Source of the DNA: Penelope pileata
Lineage: Eukaryota > Chordata > Aves > Galliformes > Cracidae
Assembly (NCBI GenBank): GCA_013396635.1
Contig: WBMW01004867.1
Location: forward strand, 1,098,373-1,162,372
Direction of reading: 5' to 3'
Length of the DNA stretch: 64,000 nt
The notes beneath the pieces are model-generated. The model searched no databases, had not been told where the DNA came from, and saw only the letters and a program-made list of their open reading frames with translations. Within the stretch, counting starts at the first letter, position 1. Each line of letters starts with the position of its first letter. The position numbers were made by a program, and so were the translations under genes. Positions 1-12,135 of the stretch are shown piece after piece.

Positions 1-3000
1 CGTCCCACATATCAAATGTACCTAGCTGGGCAGTCCAGCAGGATTCAGTGCTGGTGCTGCTTCTCTTTCAGGACGAGTGGTGACCAGTGGTGAGTAAATC
101 CATTTCCTTGCAAGAGTGCTTAACTTTAACTCATGGAAATGGGAAATACTTAAACAGAAAGAGGTCTACATAGATGTCAACTGACTGGATGCCAGAAGTG
201 CAATTGGAGACATGACTGTAAGAGGCATAGATTTATTCAGACCAGTTCTAACCGAGGTCATTCTGACACTCACAGCAGTGACGTGGAAGAAATGGATTTT
301 GGTGCTGAGCAGATTCCATCAATAGCAGTTAAAAAAAACCAACCAAAATGCCCTGTTGCTATCACAGAACTATGGGAGAAAGCCACTGTGAAAATATCAG
401 CTTTTCCCTTGCTCAGTATAAGCCATAGCATTATCAGTACTATCAAACTATTTCATTCCCATTAATGACTTGGGGATTTGAAATGAGAAAACAAGAACAA
501 TGTTCTTTTAATTTATTAACGTGGAAACAAACTCTCCCCTCATTCTCTTATCAAAGAACAAAACCTGTTCTGCTTTGTTCAACTGTGCTTCAGCTTTGGA
601 GTCATAACAGCTAACTGCTACCGGCTTTGGAAAAAACAGTTAATTTATTGTGAAGTTTGTATAAAACAACACAAAGGGAGGACAAATGCTATTAATTGTC
701 CTCTGAAGTGCTTTCCTATGGGCAGCAGGAGAGAAATAGAAATAGTCTAAAATGAATACATAAAGATTTTATTAATGTACACAGGTTCTACCAGAAAACT
801 TATTTTAAATGAAAAATACGGAGTAGAAACATCTTAATTTTTATTCCTCTATTCCCATTCCCCATCAAGACCATATAAATCACATGGTAAACTCCAATAA
901 TCACAAATAAGATTGTATTCAAATTCGTAATTTTCAAACATTTACCACAATTTTTAACATCCTCCCCAACATATTCATAATCTCTGAAGAACATTTTACA
1001 GATTGTTACAAATTTTGAATATTACAGAATATTTAAACTCCCTCACATCCTGTTCCAAATCTCTATCGTGAGCAGAAGAACAGCACAGTTTATAACATTG
1101 AATTCAACATCTACCCAACTCTAATGCTAGCAGCACGAGTCTTTCAGACAATTTGCTTCTCTGGGGAATCACATGTCAAATGCAACTTTTTGACTTTTTA
1201 TATGCAGTATGGTGCAGCTCAGCAAGACCATGGAAGCAACAGAACAAGATTAGACTACACACTGTCCCTTAATAAAATTTAAAATGTTGAATGAAAACCA
1301 AAACTAGCTTCAGTAAAGATGCAGCAGTACAGCTCTGGAGCTTGCCTCGCTCCAGCCTCTTTGTTTCTGGACTTCTGAGGCACTGCATGGGAAAAAAACT
1401 CCTGTGATTCTATCACAGTTCTACATGGTCCATGATGGCAATACAAGATGACAGTAAGACTGTCAAGACAAAAATTAAGAGAGAAGAGTAAAAAAACAGC
1501 TGGAGCTTCTGCCCTCTCCTTCTGGGCAAGACTCTTCCCACCTTCATCAGTGAGGAAGAAGCTTGTTCTTGAGAAGGCTGCTTTGTGCCAAGATATATCA
1601 GCAGGCTTAGTCCTGAACAACCAAATCAAAGAAATTATCAAACACTGTAGGAGCCAGAGAAACCTGTGTACTGTCTGTCTTTTTATCGATCCCTCCAAGA
1701 GAACATACTGCCTATGCAATTTTCTTCTGCTGTTCTCCAAATACATACAGATGCATACCTGTTCGTCCTTTCTTCTCACCAATGACTTAATACAAAGCAT
1801 TGCTAGCCCTCTAAAAGCAATACCCATCACTCCTTTATCTTATTGTCATACTCTATGCATTTTAAAAATTGTTGGATCAAATAGACAGTGTTCTTTTGCA
1901 GAGCACAGATACAAGCAAACTGGCTGCTGTCGAGACAATGAGCTACCAGAAGCCAAACTCTCCTCAGCTTACTGAGCTCTACATGCTACAGTGTCAAACA
2001 TGCCAAATCACTGAATTTGTTTGCTTGTCCCCAGGAGCCGTCACCTTCTGGGAGAAAGCTAAATTTAGCAAGTTTAGCATCCAGACATGCTACAGCCCAG
2101 TGTAAAGTAGGTGAAGAATTTTTGGCAACTTGCTGCTCTAGAATTACCTAAAACTCCCTTCAGCTAAGAAAATGATAAAAGATTATTTGGTAAGCATCTT
2201 TAGCTTTCAGATAGAAAGCTTAAAATGGGATGTTCAGAGGACAGATAAGACAAACTATTACAAAATAAGATGTCAAGTCCTTGTTTCCAATTAAATTTTA
2301 GCAGCACTTCAAAAAATAGGCAATGACTGTAGAAAAACACCATGCACTTAATTTTCTTTACATCATTTGCATATCTTTGGTACATTAGCACGTGATTAAC
2401 TCTTTAGTGGAGTAGACAGAAGGAAAAAGGTTAAAAAGATGTGTTGAGATATGTCCAGGAGAGAAGCAATAGAGTGAGTCAAAAACATCCCCACACTAAA
2501 TAACTTGAATTTGTTTAATATCATACTGTGACAATAAGCATGGTTTAGATGCAGCGATACAGCCATGGCTTCTTTGGTCCATTCCATTTACAGTGCTTAT
2601 AAGCTCTGGTAGAAATGCAGCACTGTGAATGAAGGTGAGTTGGAGTTCTCTCTGGAGAGCACCTTGCTCAAATCTGTCCATATATATACGTTCTCATAGC
2701 TCATTTCCAGGTTCAGTCAGGGGAGACAGCATTCTAATATCAGGGACGTATATTTAAATGAAAAGGAGGTCATTCTAAGTTATGGTAAGAACCCTTCACA
2801 ACAGGTTGGGGAAAAGGTGATGCTGCTAGAGCTGTTGGTAGGCTTATTATCTAAAGATTGAGTAATTACAGTGAACTGTCATATTAGCCGTCATTTTTTC
2901 TTCCTTGGATGGGTAGACTTGTTTCATTCCAATTTCACTGTGAAACTATTGGCTGCAGGTTAGGGAACATCCTTCAAAGTATTTCTGAGTAATGAACTAA

Positions 3001-5188
3001 TTTAACACAGATCTCTCTATTTCATTTCTTTATGTTCTCTCATAATTAACTTTCTGCAATGACTGTAAAAATCTCCCTAAGTGTTGCCCCTACACTGGAA
3101 AATAACTTTGCCTCTGACAATAATGCTGATTTTATTTGTTTTATTCAGCTGTTATGTAGAGAAAATAAGTTAGTTTCTGTAAGAAAGTCCCAGTGGTCAG
3201 CAAATATTACATTATTTTTTTCACCAGTATTATAAGCTTTGAACTATTTCTTGTTACTGAGATATCTGGTTCTTATTTCAAGGTGATTATAGTTAGGGAA
3301 CTTAAGGTCTCTAGGTTTTGGCATGAGTAAGCTAAATAAAAAATCTAATGATCTCATATGCTGAGGATAGACCAGACTGTTTCCCCTTAATGCAACAAAA
3401 GCATCCAAGGCAAGGGGCAGGACAAAGAAGAGCAGGCCAGCAGGTCTTGGTATACTCCTTTAGAAACGGGTAAATGTGCACAAATAATGTATTTGTTAAA
3501 ATGTTATTCCAAAGAGATCAAAGCACTAAGGGGTAAAACAAAAGCATCACATAAAGGTACTGGCAGCTTTATAAATGATTAATCTTCCTTTTAATGTTTC
3601 TGTGGTGTGATTTAAAGTTTTTATTACTTAGCAAGAAATCCAGGGAACAATGTTCCTGTCTCCAATAACATAATTATTAAACTGAAATACATACTCAGTT
3701 TCTGAGGCATCAGAGAGCTGCCTCCTTCTCTCTCTCAAAAATCTGGGTAAAAAACCAAGACACCATAAGGTCTTTTTTCTACAAGCTTCTGTAAAACACA
3801 AAGCAGACCAGAGCTGCAGTAAAACAGTCAGCTCTGAAGGTACTTTCTAAGGAAATAATTGGAGTGATATGCCAGAGTCCTCCAGAAGCATCTGAATGTA
3901 CTTGAACTTCACCCAAATAAATAGTTTTACCAAGATCTGAACTGTATGAGAAAGTCTCAAATACCAAGACCTTCATACCTGGAGATTCATAGCAGGAGAT
4001 GCAGTATGGGAGGAAGGTGTTTAAGAGACACTTACATAAATAAAACTCAAGAGTAGTAGTCCTGTTTCTAGCAGCATTCATTACAGTCTTCTGAAAATGA
4101 GTCTGTTACCAAAGTAACAAAGCTAATATTGGCTTTCCAGTTTGCAGACATTAAATCCCTTAAATGCAGGTGCAGAGGATGAACTCACAGTTTTGGAGCA
4201 GGTGAATTTTCTCTGCCAAGTATGTTGCATTTGGAAGAAAGAAGATGCTACAAACTTATATGGCAAAAACGTAGCACTTCAGCAACTCAAGGAAAGCAGT
4301 GGAGAGGCTTGTGATGCTAGTAGAACTTGCGCTGGATGGAACATGAACTCATTGATGCAATACTGCTGCTTTCTGCCCAGAAATATCAGACATAATTCAG
4401 AGAGTTGTTTTCTAGTGATGCCTAAAATGAACTAGAATTCATTTCATTCCCTTTAAAATGTAGGAATGACAGGCAAAATACAGATCAGGTTTGGTCCAGT
4501 AAGCAACTACTGTGCAAGCCTCTCCTACTATTCTAGTAGCACAAATAAGTTATACGTAGAAGCATGTTATAGCTATCTAGCTTTTCCTAACTTAGTGGTT
4601 AATGCTAAGTTACAGAAGAACATTGATTGTTAACACTTTTTAGAATTATTTTCAAGGCACTCATTTTAACAACTTTTTTCTATTTTTGTTTTTTCATCTA
4701 TATTTTATGTTGCTCATTTGCCTGTTAATTCCAGTCTAAAGGAATCCTTACCAACTAAACGTTTTACAATTTGTATGTTCCAAACAATATGTATATTCCA
4801 AAGAAATTCTAGTTTGTTAAATATTCTATGTTGTAAAGTCAAACTGCATTCTAGAATTAAATCATTATTTCATCATGCCTTTATAATAATTAACACATAC
4901 ATGCTCATACAGCATCTGAGCCTACTATCTGTATTGCTTCTAGTATAATCACGAGACATCTTTGACAGTCTATGAACATGAACATTTGGGGAAAAGAAGC
5001 CAAAAGATGATCATCACAGCCAGAGGGGCTGTGGCTGCCACCCAGATGCCCTAATCTCTAAGAGAGGTTGTGCATATCACGAGGTTAATGAGTTACCTCT
5101 TCCCCTCACCTTCTGACTCAAGCATTTTTTTTTAAAAAAAGTGACACAGTGGTGGCCAGCCAGCTGAAAAAGCCACCCTTGAAACTAT
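1..5188. other. Unique AT-rich non-coding stretch
   Basis: No recognisable gene, repeat family or RNA gene was seen. The only unusual coding signal is a pair of overlapping opposite-strand frames at about 1279-1975, which match no family I know. At 60-95 there is a short pyrimidine tract with AG followed 18 bases later by a donor-like GTGAGT; this is probably chance. The rest is ordinary AT-rich avian sequence with short homopolymers. Confidence 0.6.
1448..1975 (+). other. Unrecognised 175-codon open frame (probably not a gene)
   Basis: This is one of the two longest ATG-to-stop frames in the window. The predicted product starts with a basic stretch rich in Lys and Arg, then becomes Cys- and Leu-rich. 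I recognise no domain, signal peptide or catalytic motif. The opposite strand is also open across most of it (183 codons, 1279-1830), which points to a local shortage of stop triplets rather than two genes. No CpG-rich promoter or convincing splice structure surrounds it. A lncRNA exon or a decayed element is possible. I think chance is the likelier explanation. Confidence 0.15.
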
Positions 5189-5193
5189 GCGTC

Positions 5194-5627
5194 TGTAACG
5201 GAAAAAGGTTCCCAAAAACTCTCATGACTACGCCATTCTTCAATTCCCTTACATTCTCCAGCTTCTTCTCTCTCAAGCTTCTTCATCCAGCTCCTTCAAA
5301 CTCCTCACCAAGCTTCTTCCTCCTCAAGCTCCTCACCAAGCTTCTCAGTCTTCTCCTTCTCTGAAGCTCCTCAAGCTTCGTCTTAGTCTTCACTTTCTCT
5401 TCCTCAAATCTCTTCCTGAAACTGCTTTCAGCCCCCCTTCCTCAAGCTTCTCAAGCTACTTTCTTCTCTGTCTGGCTGGCCTTTATCTAAGCCTGGGGCA
5501 ACTCTGCCCCAGGTCCACCCCTTCCGGTCACAGGTGCAAGTGACGCACCTGTGTTCCCCAGGCCAGCCACACTTCTCCACCATGTGCTCAATCATCAGTT
5601 CATGCTGTGATCAACTGTTTCCCTACA
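5194..5627 (-). mobile_element. Solo LTR of an endogenous retrovirus, minus strand
   Basis: On the minus strand this 434-bp element begins TGTAGGGAAA and ends CCGTTACA, the TG...CA termini of a retroviral LTR. It is flanked on both sides by the same five bases, GCGTC (5189-5193 and 5628-5632), a perfect target-site duplication. Reading on the minus strand, a TATA-like AGATAAAGG lies near 5488, followed by a long purine-rich segment. No internal retroviral sequence adjoins it, so it is a solo LTR left by LTR-LTR recombination. Five-base duplications fit gamma/ERV1-like or ERVL-like integrases better than the six-base alpharetroviral type. I do not name the family. The boundaries are read directly; the class is inferred. 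Confidence 0.8.
5256..5470. repeat. Polypyrimidine tract with recurring AAGCTT-centred units inside the LTR
   Basis: The plus strand is dominated by C and T, with AAGCTTCTTC, AAGCTCCTC and related blocks repeated irregularly about every 15-35 bases. AAGCTT itself recurs several times. It is degenerate rather than a clean tandem array. It lies in the transcribed half of the minus-strand LTR, so its RNA would be purine-rich (GAAGCTTGAGGA-like). Confidence 0.7.
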
Positions 5628-8600
5628 GCGTCACACAGGTTACCTTGGCTTAGGATAGCTTTCTGCCTTTTTCTAGCGCACAAGCTTACTCAAGCAGGCC
5701 CAAGATTCAGGGTAACCAAAACGACCTTTTCCAACTCATCTGCTATTTGTCCAAATGATTTCAGATTTCATTAGAAATGAATTACAGAAGAAACACAGTC
5801 TATTGTATGAGGATGTAAACCATTATGCTTGCATTACTGTGGGCACAATCAGGGATTTTGCTTTGTGATTCACCCAAATGTGTTTAATAAAACTTTCCTC
5901 TCTGAAGTCTGACTGTCAGAGATGACATTTCAGTTTGAAGAAATCTCTGAAGCATAATAGATAGAGCTGATAAAACTTTTTTTAAAAAAAATGCAAAAAA
6001 TAAATGCAATAGTTTCTTATAAATGTCGGCGTGATTATCCCATTTACTTTTAATAAGAGTTGGCATATTTGCCAGTACCTTGCTAGTGCTCATGTTCAGG
6101 ATCATGATCTTTTAAGCATCTATGCTGGTCCATACGAAGTTTCTGAAATAACTCTAAAAACGTATCAGTACAGAAGCTGTTTAGAATACTGAACATTTTA
6201 ATAGCAGACATATTACTGAAGAATGACACTACTATGAAATCTTTTTTCCTTTCTTATGCTGTAGTAACACCTTGAAGACTAAGCAACATGACAGAGTAAA
6301 GTCACTGTCTTACGAATCAACACAGATCAGAAAGACCTTTGTAAACGTGGCCAGCTGGTGTACTATGAACAAGAATCTACACTAACAATTTGTTAAATAA
6401 TACCTATATATAGTATAGCTATTTAATACAAGTATTCTAAGACGCTTGATGCATGGGAAAAAGTAATGCAACATGCTAACATTCAGCAGAAAATACACAG
6501 GAAAATTGTTTTTCTAGGCTGATGCATATTTTATTGATTTTTAGAAAAAATTACACAGCAGCATACTACAAAATGAGTGGAACTCAGCCTACTAATAAGT
6601 CATCTATATTATTTTTTCTTTTCAATACTGCATCTTCAATCTCCTACCTGTAAACTTGTAAAGTTTTCCTGAAGAGTTCACCATACCAGCACATAAGTAG
6701 TGATTCAGTGTGTGGAAGGATACCAATGTTCAAACACTTGGTGACCCTTACTGGCCTTCTGTTTGTTTCCATGTAACTGAAGGATGTTCCCTCTGTTGTT
6801 TCTCCAGACGAAGCCGTTTGTACCAATACACCAATGATGTTAGGAGTGCCCATACAACCAAGTATACCCAAATGCCAGTTCTCACAATTTGTAAATCCAT
6901 ATAAATGACATTTTGGCAAAAAGAAGAAAGTCTTGAGTAGACCTTGACTTCAGATATCTGCTTTCCTTAATATCTAATAGGAAAGGCTGAGCAAAATGCA
7001 AATCATTTTAAACTGAAATTAAGCACTAATTTCCATAACATCTCTAATAGCTATTATCAGTTTAAATATCAGTATCATCTAGCATAATATTGAAATATTG
7101 TGCCTTAAAGTAAAAAAAAAAAAATTACATTTTTTCTTTTAGATTTTTAATTACAATTTGATATCATACATAATCCAGCAGCTTTGAGCTTTCAGAAATG
7201 TTGATTACACCCAGAAATAACTCTAAGTTTTCAAAACTTCAGTTTCTCTGCCCCAGGGCTCCCAATATTAAATTCTATTATTAAAGGAAAAGTAGTTGAA
7301 ATTATAATAATGAGTTTAAGAAATGTAGAAAATATCTGTAAGAATGTCTATTAATTCAAAAATCTCAGTAAGTGCACCAAACCTGTTCAACACAGGACTG
7401 CTTAAAAACCAAACAAAGCATGGGTGATCCTGACTCATGTGCCTTAAAGAAATTGAGAAATACAGTCACCAGGTAGAGTTGTCATCTCTGCATGACACAG
7501 CAACACTGTTTTTGTGAAAGTCTCATTTTTCATAAAATTTTACTGACTGACTCAAGTGAATGTTCCTCCTCTAAAATATTAGAGGCTGCATCTCCTGTGA
7601 TGTCTTCAAGGGCTGGCGATGAGCTAACCAGGTTACAGTGCTCTAAATCAGTCTGTATTTATATTTAAAGCAATCAAAGAATAATGAGCCATTACATTTT
7701 CCAGCTCTTTTAAATGCAACATTAGCATCATATTTATTAAAATCTGTCACTGACTCAGAGCTTTTTGGTCAATTAATCTGAACATCTTTAGTATAGGTTA
7801 TGAAACTTGCAGATAGAAACGTGCTCATTTTATAGCTGACATACAACTTCTCTAGCTGAAATACGCGATGTGGCACTACTGCTCTGATACTCTCTCAACT
7901 TTCGTTAAAGAAAAAACAATTCAGTATTTCTGTCTTTTCTCCATCATGCTTGATAACTTCATAATTTAAATTGATTCCAGTGCAGAAATCCTGATGCGGC
8001 AGAGCTTAGATGTTGACTGAACTACTTGCAATGCACATAATCTTTTCTGGTGTGTCTAACAGCGTCTAACCGCTTCAGTCACTCACTCCTTCCTCCCTAA
8101 ATTAATTTATTCTCATGATTTAACATTCCCTAAGAGTCTAGGTAATGTCACTCATCTCAGCTATCACTTGTACATAGAATATATTCCATTAAATTAATGG
8201 GATGTACACTAAAAACACTGCATATAAATAAGCACTTAAAATTTCAGAAGTTTGGCATTTTCTATGTACTTGAAGGAAAATAGAACTGTCTTTTAGCGCT
8301 CAGCACAGTTACCATTTTTTAAGAAATCTAAATCTGAAATATGCTGGAAGATTTGACGGGTATATGTTGGTTTAACATTTGTGAGATAAATAGTCAGAAG
8401 CAGACACTAATTTCTGACTCTAAATTTTATAATTTGAGAAACAGACACATAGTGTATCAACATAACTTGCAGAACGCAACTTAACAACTGCACTTTGTTG
8501 TGCACAGACAGCTAAGGGTTGCAATACTGTTTTAAATAAAGGTGATGTGGTCTTGGTATGAAGTAAAAATAAAACATGAACATTCAAGTAAGACAACGGT

Positions 8601-9321
8601 TGTTTACCAACAATCCCAAAGCATAGGCTTAGCTCATTTTCCTGTTTCCTTCATCTGCCTCCAAAAGCCATGCCACTTTTCAAAGCTTCCTGCAACATTT
8701 CCCCATCATTATCATTTTCTTCACAAGTCATGCAGTGCTTTGGCATATAAAGACATATAAGCTGCACCCATTGGAAAAGCAACCAGTTTCTTTATCACCT
8801 TCACAATGGGTTTCATTTCTGGTAAAATGGTAAGTTACTGACTCCTTTTTGACGTGGTAGAGCATGCTACTGTGTTATGGAATTGTTTCCTTGCTCTACA
8901 GAAAGCTTGAAAATCCTATTTGTTTTAAAGGAAAAATTATTTTTGATTTTCTAAATTTCATTGAAAATTTCTAGCTAAAGTAGTTTTATCAAATAGGGTC
9001 TCAGCAGGCAGGAATATCTAGCTTCTTTGGTCAAAGGTTAAATACACAGCATGAAATAAAGACAATAAAATAAAAAAATGAACACAATGAAAACCAAAAA
9101 GAAAGTATTCCCGTTTTTATAAAAGTCAGAAGCACATCTTCTCAAGGGGCTGTCACTGAACTGAGCTAAAATGGACATGACGGTAGCACTGCACCTTCTA
9201 GAGATTGCATAGCAGTTCCCTAACCTTCTCCTTCCCATTGAAAAATGTGTGCCAGTCATCACTCATACATATTCAGACCCAGCTGAAGTTAGCAGTTCCC
9301 CAATTTCACAGTGATGTGGGG

Positions 9322-9344
9322 AAAAAAAAAAAAAAAAAAAAAAG
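9322..9344 (+). repeat. Poly(A) homopolymer, 23 bases
   Basis: Uninterrupted A run. No AATAAA or retrocopy body was seen immediately upstream, so I treat it as a simple repeat rather than the tail of a processed pseudogene. Confidence 0.9.
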
Positions 9345-10553
9345 TGAGACAGCCCACATACTGCTTTCTGGGTAACCATAATCCTTTTCCATAGGATTCT
9401 CTCATAGAGAAGACCCATTTTCAGCCAGCATGAGCCTGAAACTGCAATGCTTGGTGAAGCACCTCAAAAAGATTACTCTCTGGGTATAGCACTGAACATG
9501 CCATCAGGACCTCAGCCTGGGCAGGCAAAACCTTGTCTGGAAGACATCAAAATGACTTTTTTTCCTCTATATCTATCCCTTCAGTTTATAATCCTTTAAA
9601 AGATGAGTAATACTTAATATGTTTATTTTGGAAGTTTGGAAGAGCTGTTTATTAGGTATTTACACATTTTTGACATAAGCTAAACAAATGTATGCTTTTA
9701 AAATATTTTTTTCCTTCTAGAAGATAGTTATGGTCACTACTCCAAGTTTCTAGAACAACTCAAGTCTTTAAATGAGTTCTACTACTTCAATACAGTGGCC
9801 AAACTCTAGCAGATCACCTGTTTATATCATTGCTTTATTGCACAGACAATTTCCTTCCATTAAAAAAAAATCATTGAAGAAAGTTTGAACAGTTATTTTG
9901 GTCACCATAGTGGAGCACAGAGAATATTTAAATTCAGTATCTCTGTGAGACTCCACAAATATTCTCATTGGAGACAAATATTACAGCAAAATCCTATTGT
10001 CATTTTGAAACAGCACAGGATTCAGTAGAATACTTTCTACTTCAGTATGTAGCTTTTAGTTGAGCAATTTATTAGTGGTTTCCTTGTAACATCATAGAAG
10101 ACTAATTTCTACACATTTCCAATGAAAATATTCTTCAGATTGATGAAGATTAAGTAGTAATTTTTCAATTGGTCAAAAAAAAAGATTCAATGACACTATA
10201 TTCACTATCTTCATCAGACACTACGAAGAGAGAAATAAAAGCCCCTCCAAAACTGTGACATGGTAAAACTTCAGCTGTCCTCTCATCCGTTCCCTGAACA
10301 TCTCTCCTCACCCTGCTGAGGCCCTGTCAGTGAAAGAAATCTTTTTGCTGATCCAGCTATAGCTGCAGAGCAAAGTGGCTTGTTAATTTAGATTTTTGCG
10401 GTTCTGCTAAACTTAGTAAAACTGATGTCATTGAGCGCAGAAGCTGTCTCTAGAAATACTCACACAGCTTCTTTTCAGAAAATGAAATCATCTGAAGGGC
10501 ACAAACAGAGCTGGATGGAAAAGTATAATTCCTCCAAAAGTTACGAAAATTGT

Positions 10554-10583
10554 TTTCCTTCCTTAACATTTCCTTCCTTAACA
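10554..10583 (+). repeat. Two perfect 15-bp tandem copies
   Basis: The unit TTTCCTTCCTTAACA occurs twice back to back without mismatch. This is probably a recent slippage duplication. Confidence 0.9.
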
Positions 10584-11051
10584 TTTTAGTTTTGACTTTT
10601 AGCAAAAGAGGAACAACAATTTCTCCAGCAAAAACGTATGAACCAAAATGATGCTTACCAGAGCAGACCCAACACAGACGTGCACCCAGGTCTCTCGCAT
10701 TTCAAAGAAATGACCTAAGGTCTGAAATACCATTTATTCCAAAACAGATCTGTTTTATCTCTAAAGAGATGTTAAGTCCTAGAAAATATTGTTGAAAATA
10801 ACATTTGGAGACGTGCTTGATTTTGATAAAATCTGACGTTTTCTTGTCAGAGGAAAGTGAAATATTGAAGAGCAAGACCCAATTAGAAATAATTCCTGTC
10901 TTGAATATTTGATCTGACAAGTGCTGATGTGAACTTCTAAGGTTTAAACAGTAAGGATGTAGCCAGACTTAGATGCTTGTGAATAAAACTGCAATCCCAC
11001 ACTGTACTTAGGCCAAATCACTTCTCTTGGTCTCTGAGCAGGATAGCTGGG

Positions 11052-11094
11052 AAAAAATAATTAAGGAAAAATAAAAAATAAAAATAAAAAAAAA
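11052..11094 (+). repeat. A-rich (AAAAAT)n-like low-complexity tract
   Basis: About 43 bases made almost only of A and T, with repeated AAAAAT/AAAT words. Simple-sequence DNA. Confidence 0.85.
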
Positions 11095-11796
11095 GCCCAG
11101 AAGATATTGGTGCCTACCCCTTGTTTTTTCTAGCAATAGTACTTGGGATTACAGTTCACCTCCCACTGAAGGCTCCCAGTGTTAACATCAACCAGTAAAC
11201 TTGTCTGAAGTAGAGCTGACACACTAAACAAGCAATTCTTCATAAAAAGGTGTTTTCAAAAGCCGAAAGAGAATTATTTTGCTGCAGCTCTGTTGCATGT
11301 CTCAGAAGTCAGAAAATAAAAGCTTTCTCTAAGCATGCTGTCAGTGATATCAACACTGGGGGCTGTCAGTGGGAGGTGAACAACTGAGTCCTATCCTCAG
11401 AAAACGCTTTCACACTTTTTTAGAGATCTGGGGGGAAAAGAATCACTTTCTCTATTGCAGTTGCTTAGTTTGGAGTTTACTGTTGCTAACCAGTTTCAGC
11501 TTGCTGACTAACATCCTTGAAGTTTTCTGCCACAGAATCACAGAATTGCAGGGGTTGTAAGCGACTTCTAGAGATGACGTAGTCCTTTAACCCTTGCTAA
11601 AGCAGGTTCCTTACAGTAGGTCGCACAAGTAGGTGTCCAGACGGGTCTTCAATATCTCCAAAGAAAGAGACTCCACAATCTCTCTAGGCAGCCTGTTCTA
11701 GTGCTCTGTCAACCTCACAGCAAAGACATTCTTACACGTTTGTGTGGAACTTCCTGGGTTCCAGATTTTGGATATTGCTTCTTGATATTGGATTAC

Positions 11797-12051
11797 CTGA
11801 TCCATGTTTATAAGTATCTTAGTTGTGGGAGGCAAATGGAGGTGGGGAATCTCTTTTCAGTGGTCAGTGGGGAAAGGACAAGGGGCAATGGCCTTAAGCT
11901 GGAGCACAGGAAGTTCCGCACCAATGTGCGGAAGAACTTCTTCACGGTGCGGGTGACGGAGCACTGGAACAGGCTGCCCAGGGAGGTTGTGGAGTCTCCT
12001 TCCCTGGAGATATTCCACCGCCTGGACGCCCACCTGTGCAACCTGCTGTAG
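11797..12051 (+). pseudogene. C-terminal tail of CR1 ORF2 (endonuclease/reverse transcriptase polyprotein)
   Basis: An 84-codon stretch remains open from the truncation point to the natural ORF2 stop. It begins LIHVYKYL and ends with the conserved CR1 C-terminal words EHWNRLPREVVESPSLEIF and LDAHLCNLL. This region is distal to the catalytic fingers and palm, so no polymerase activity is encoded. Full ORF2 is roughly 900-1000 residues, so more than nine tenths is missing. An upstream in-frame ATG at 11701 lies in the older minus-strand CR1 and gives an accidental 116-codon frame; it should not be annotated as a gene. Confidence 0.88.
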
Positions 12052-12135
12052 GGAACCTGCTCTGGCAGGGGGGTTGGACTCGATGATCTCTCGAGGTCCC
12101 TTCCAACCCCTGCAATTCTGTGATTCTGTGATTCT
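11797..12135 (+). mobile_element. Young 5'-truncated CR1 inserted into an older CR1
   Basis: The plus-strand sequence starts abruptly within ORF2 and ends with three ATTCTGTG-type octamers at about 12114-12135, the CR1 3' terminus. It retains many CpG dinucleotides (for example GTGCGGGTGACGG) that older copies in this window have lost, suggesting a recent insertion. The minus-strand CR1 resumes directly at 12136 with the segment expected next. An imperfect 15-base similarity between 11781-11795 and 12134-12148 could be a decayed target duplication or just the host alignment. Confidence 0.93.

Larger units (their letters stand above)
5633..11530. other. Unique AT-rich non-coding stretch
   Basis: No gene or identifiable transposable element was seen. 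Short features include a perfect run of 23 A at 9322-9344, a 15-base direct tandem duplication at 10554-10583, and an A-rich low-complexity tract at 11052-11094. All open frames are under about 90 codons, with no recognisable product. Confidence 0.6.

Noticed and set aside
60..95. A pyrimidine tract plus AG at 61-71 and GTGAGT at 90-95, resembling an 18-base micro-exon.
   Set aside because: Splice-like words of this strength occur by chance every few kilobases. One of the three frames contains a stop and nothing nearby supports a gene.
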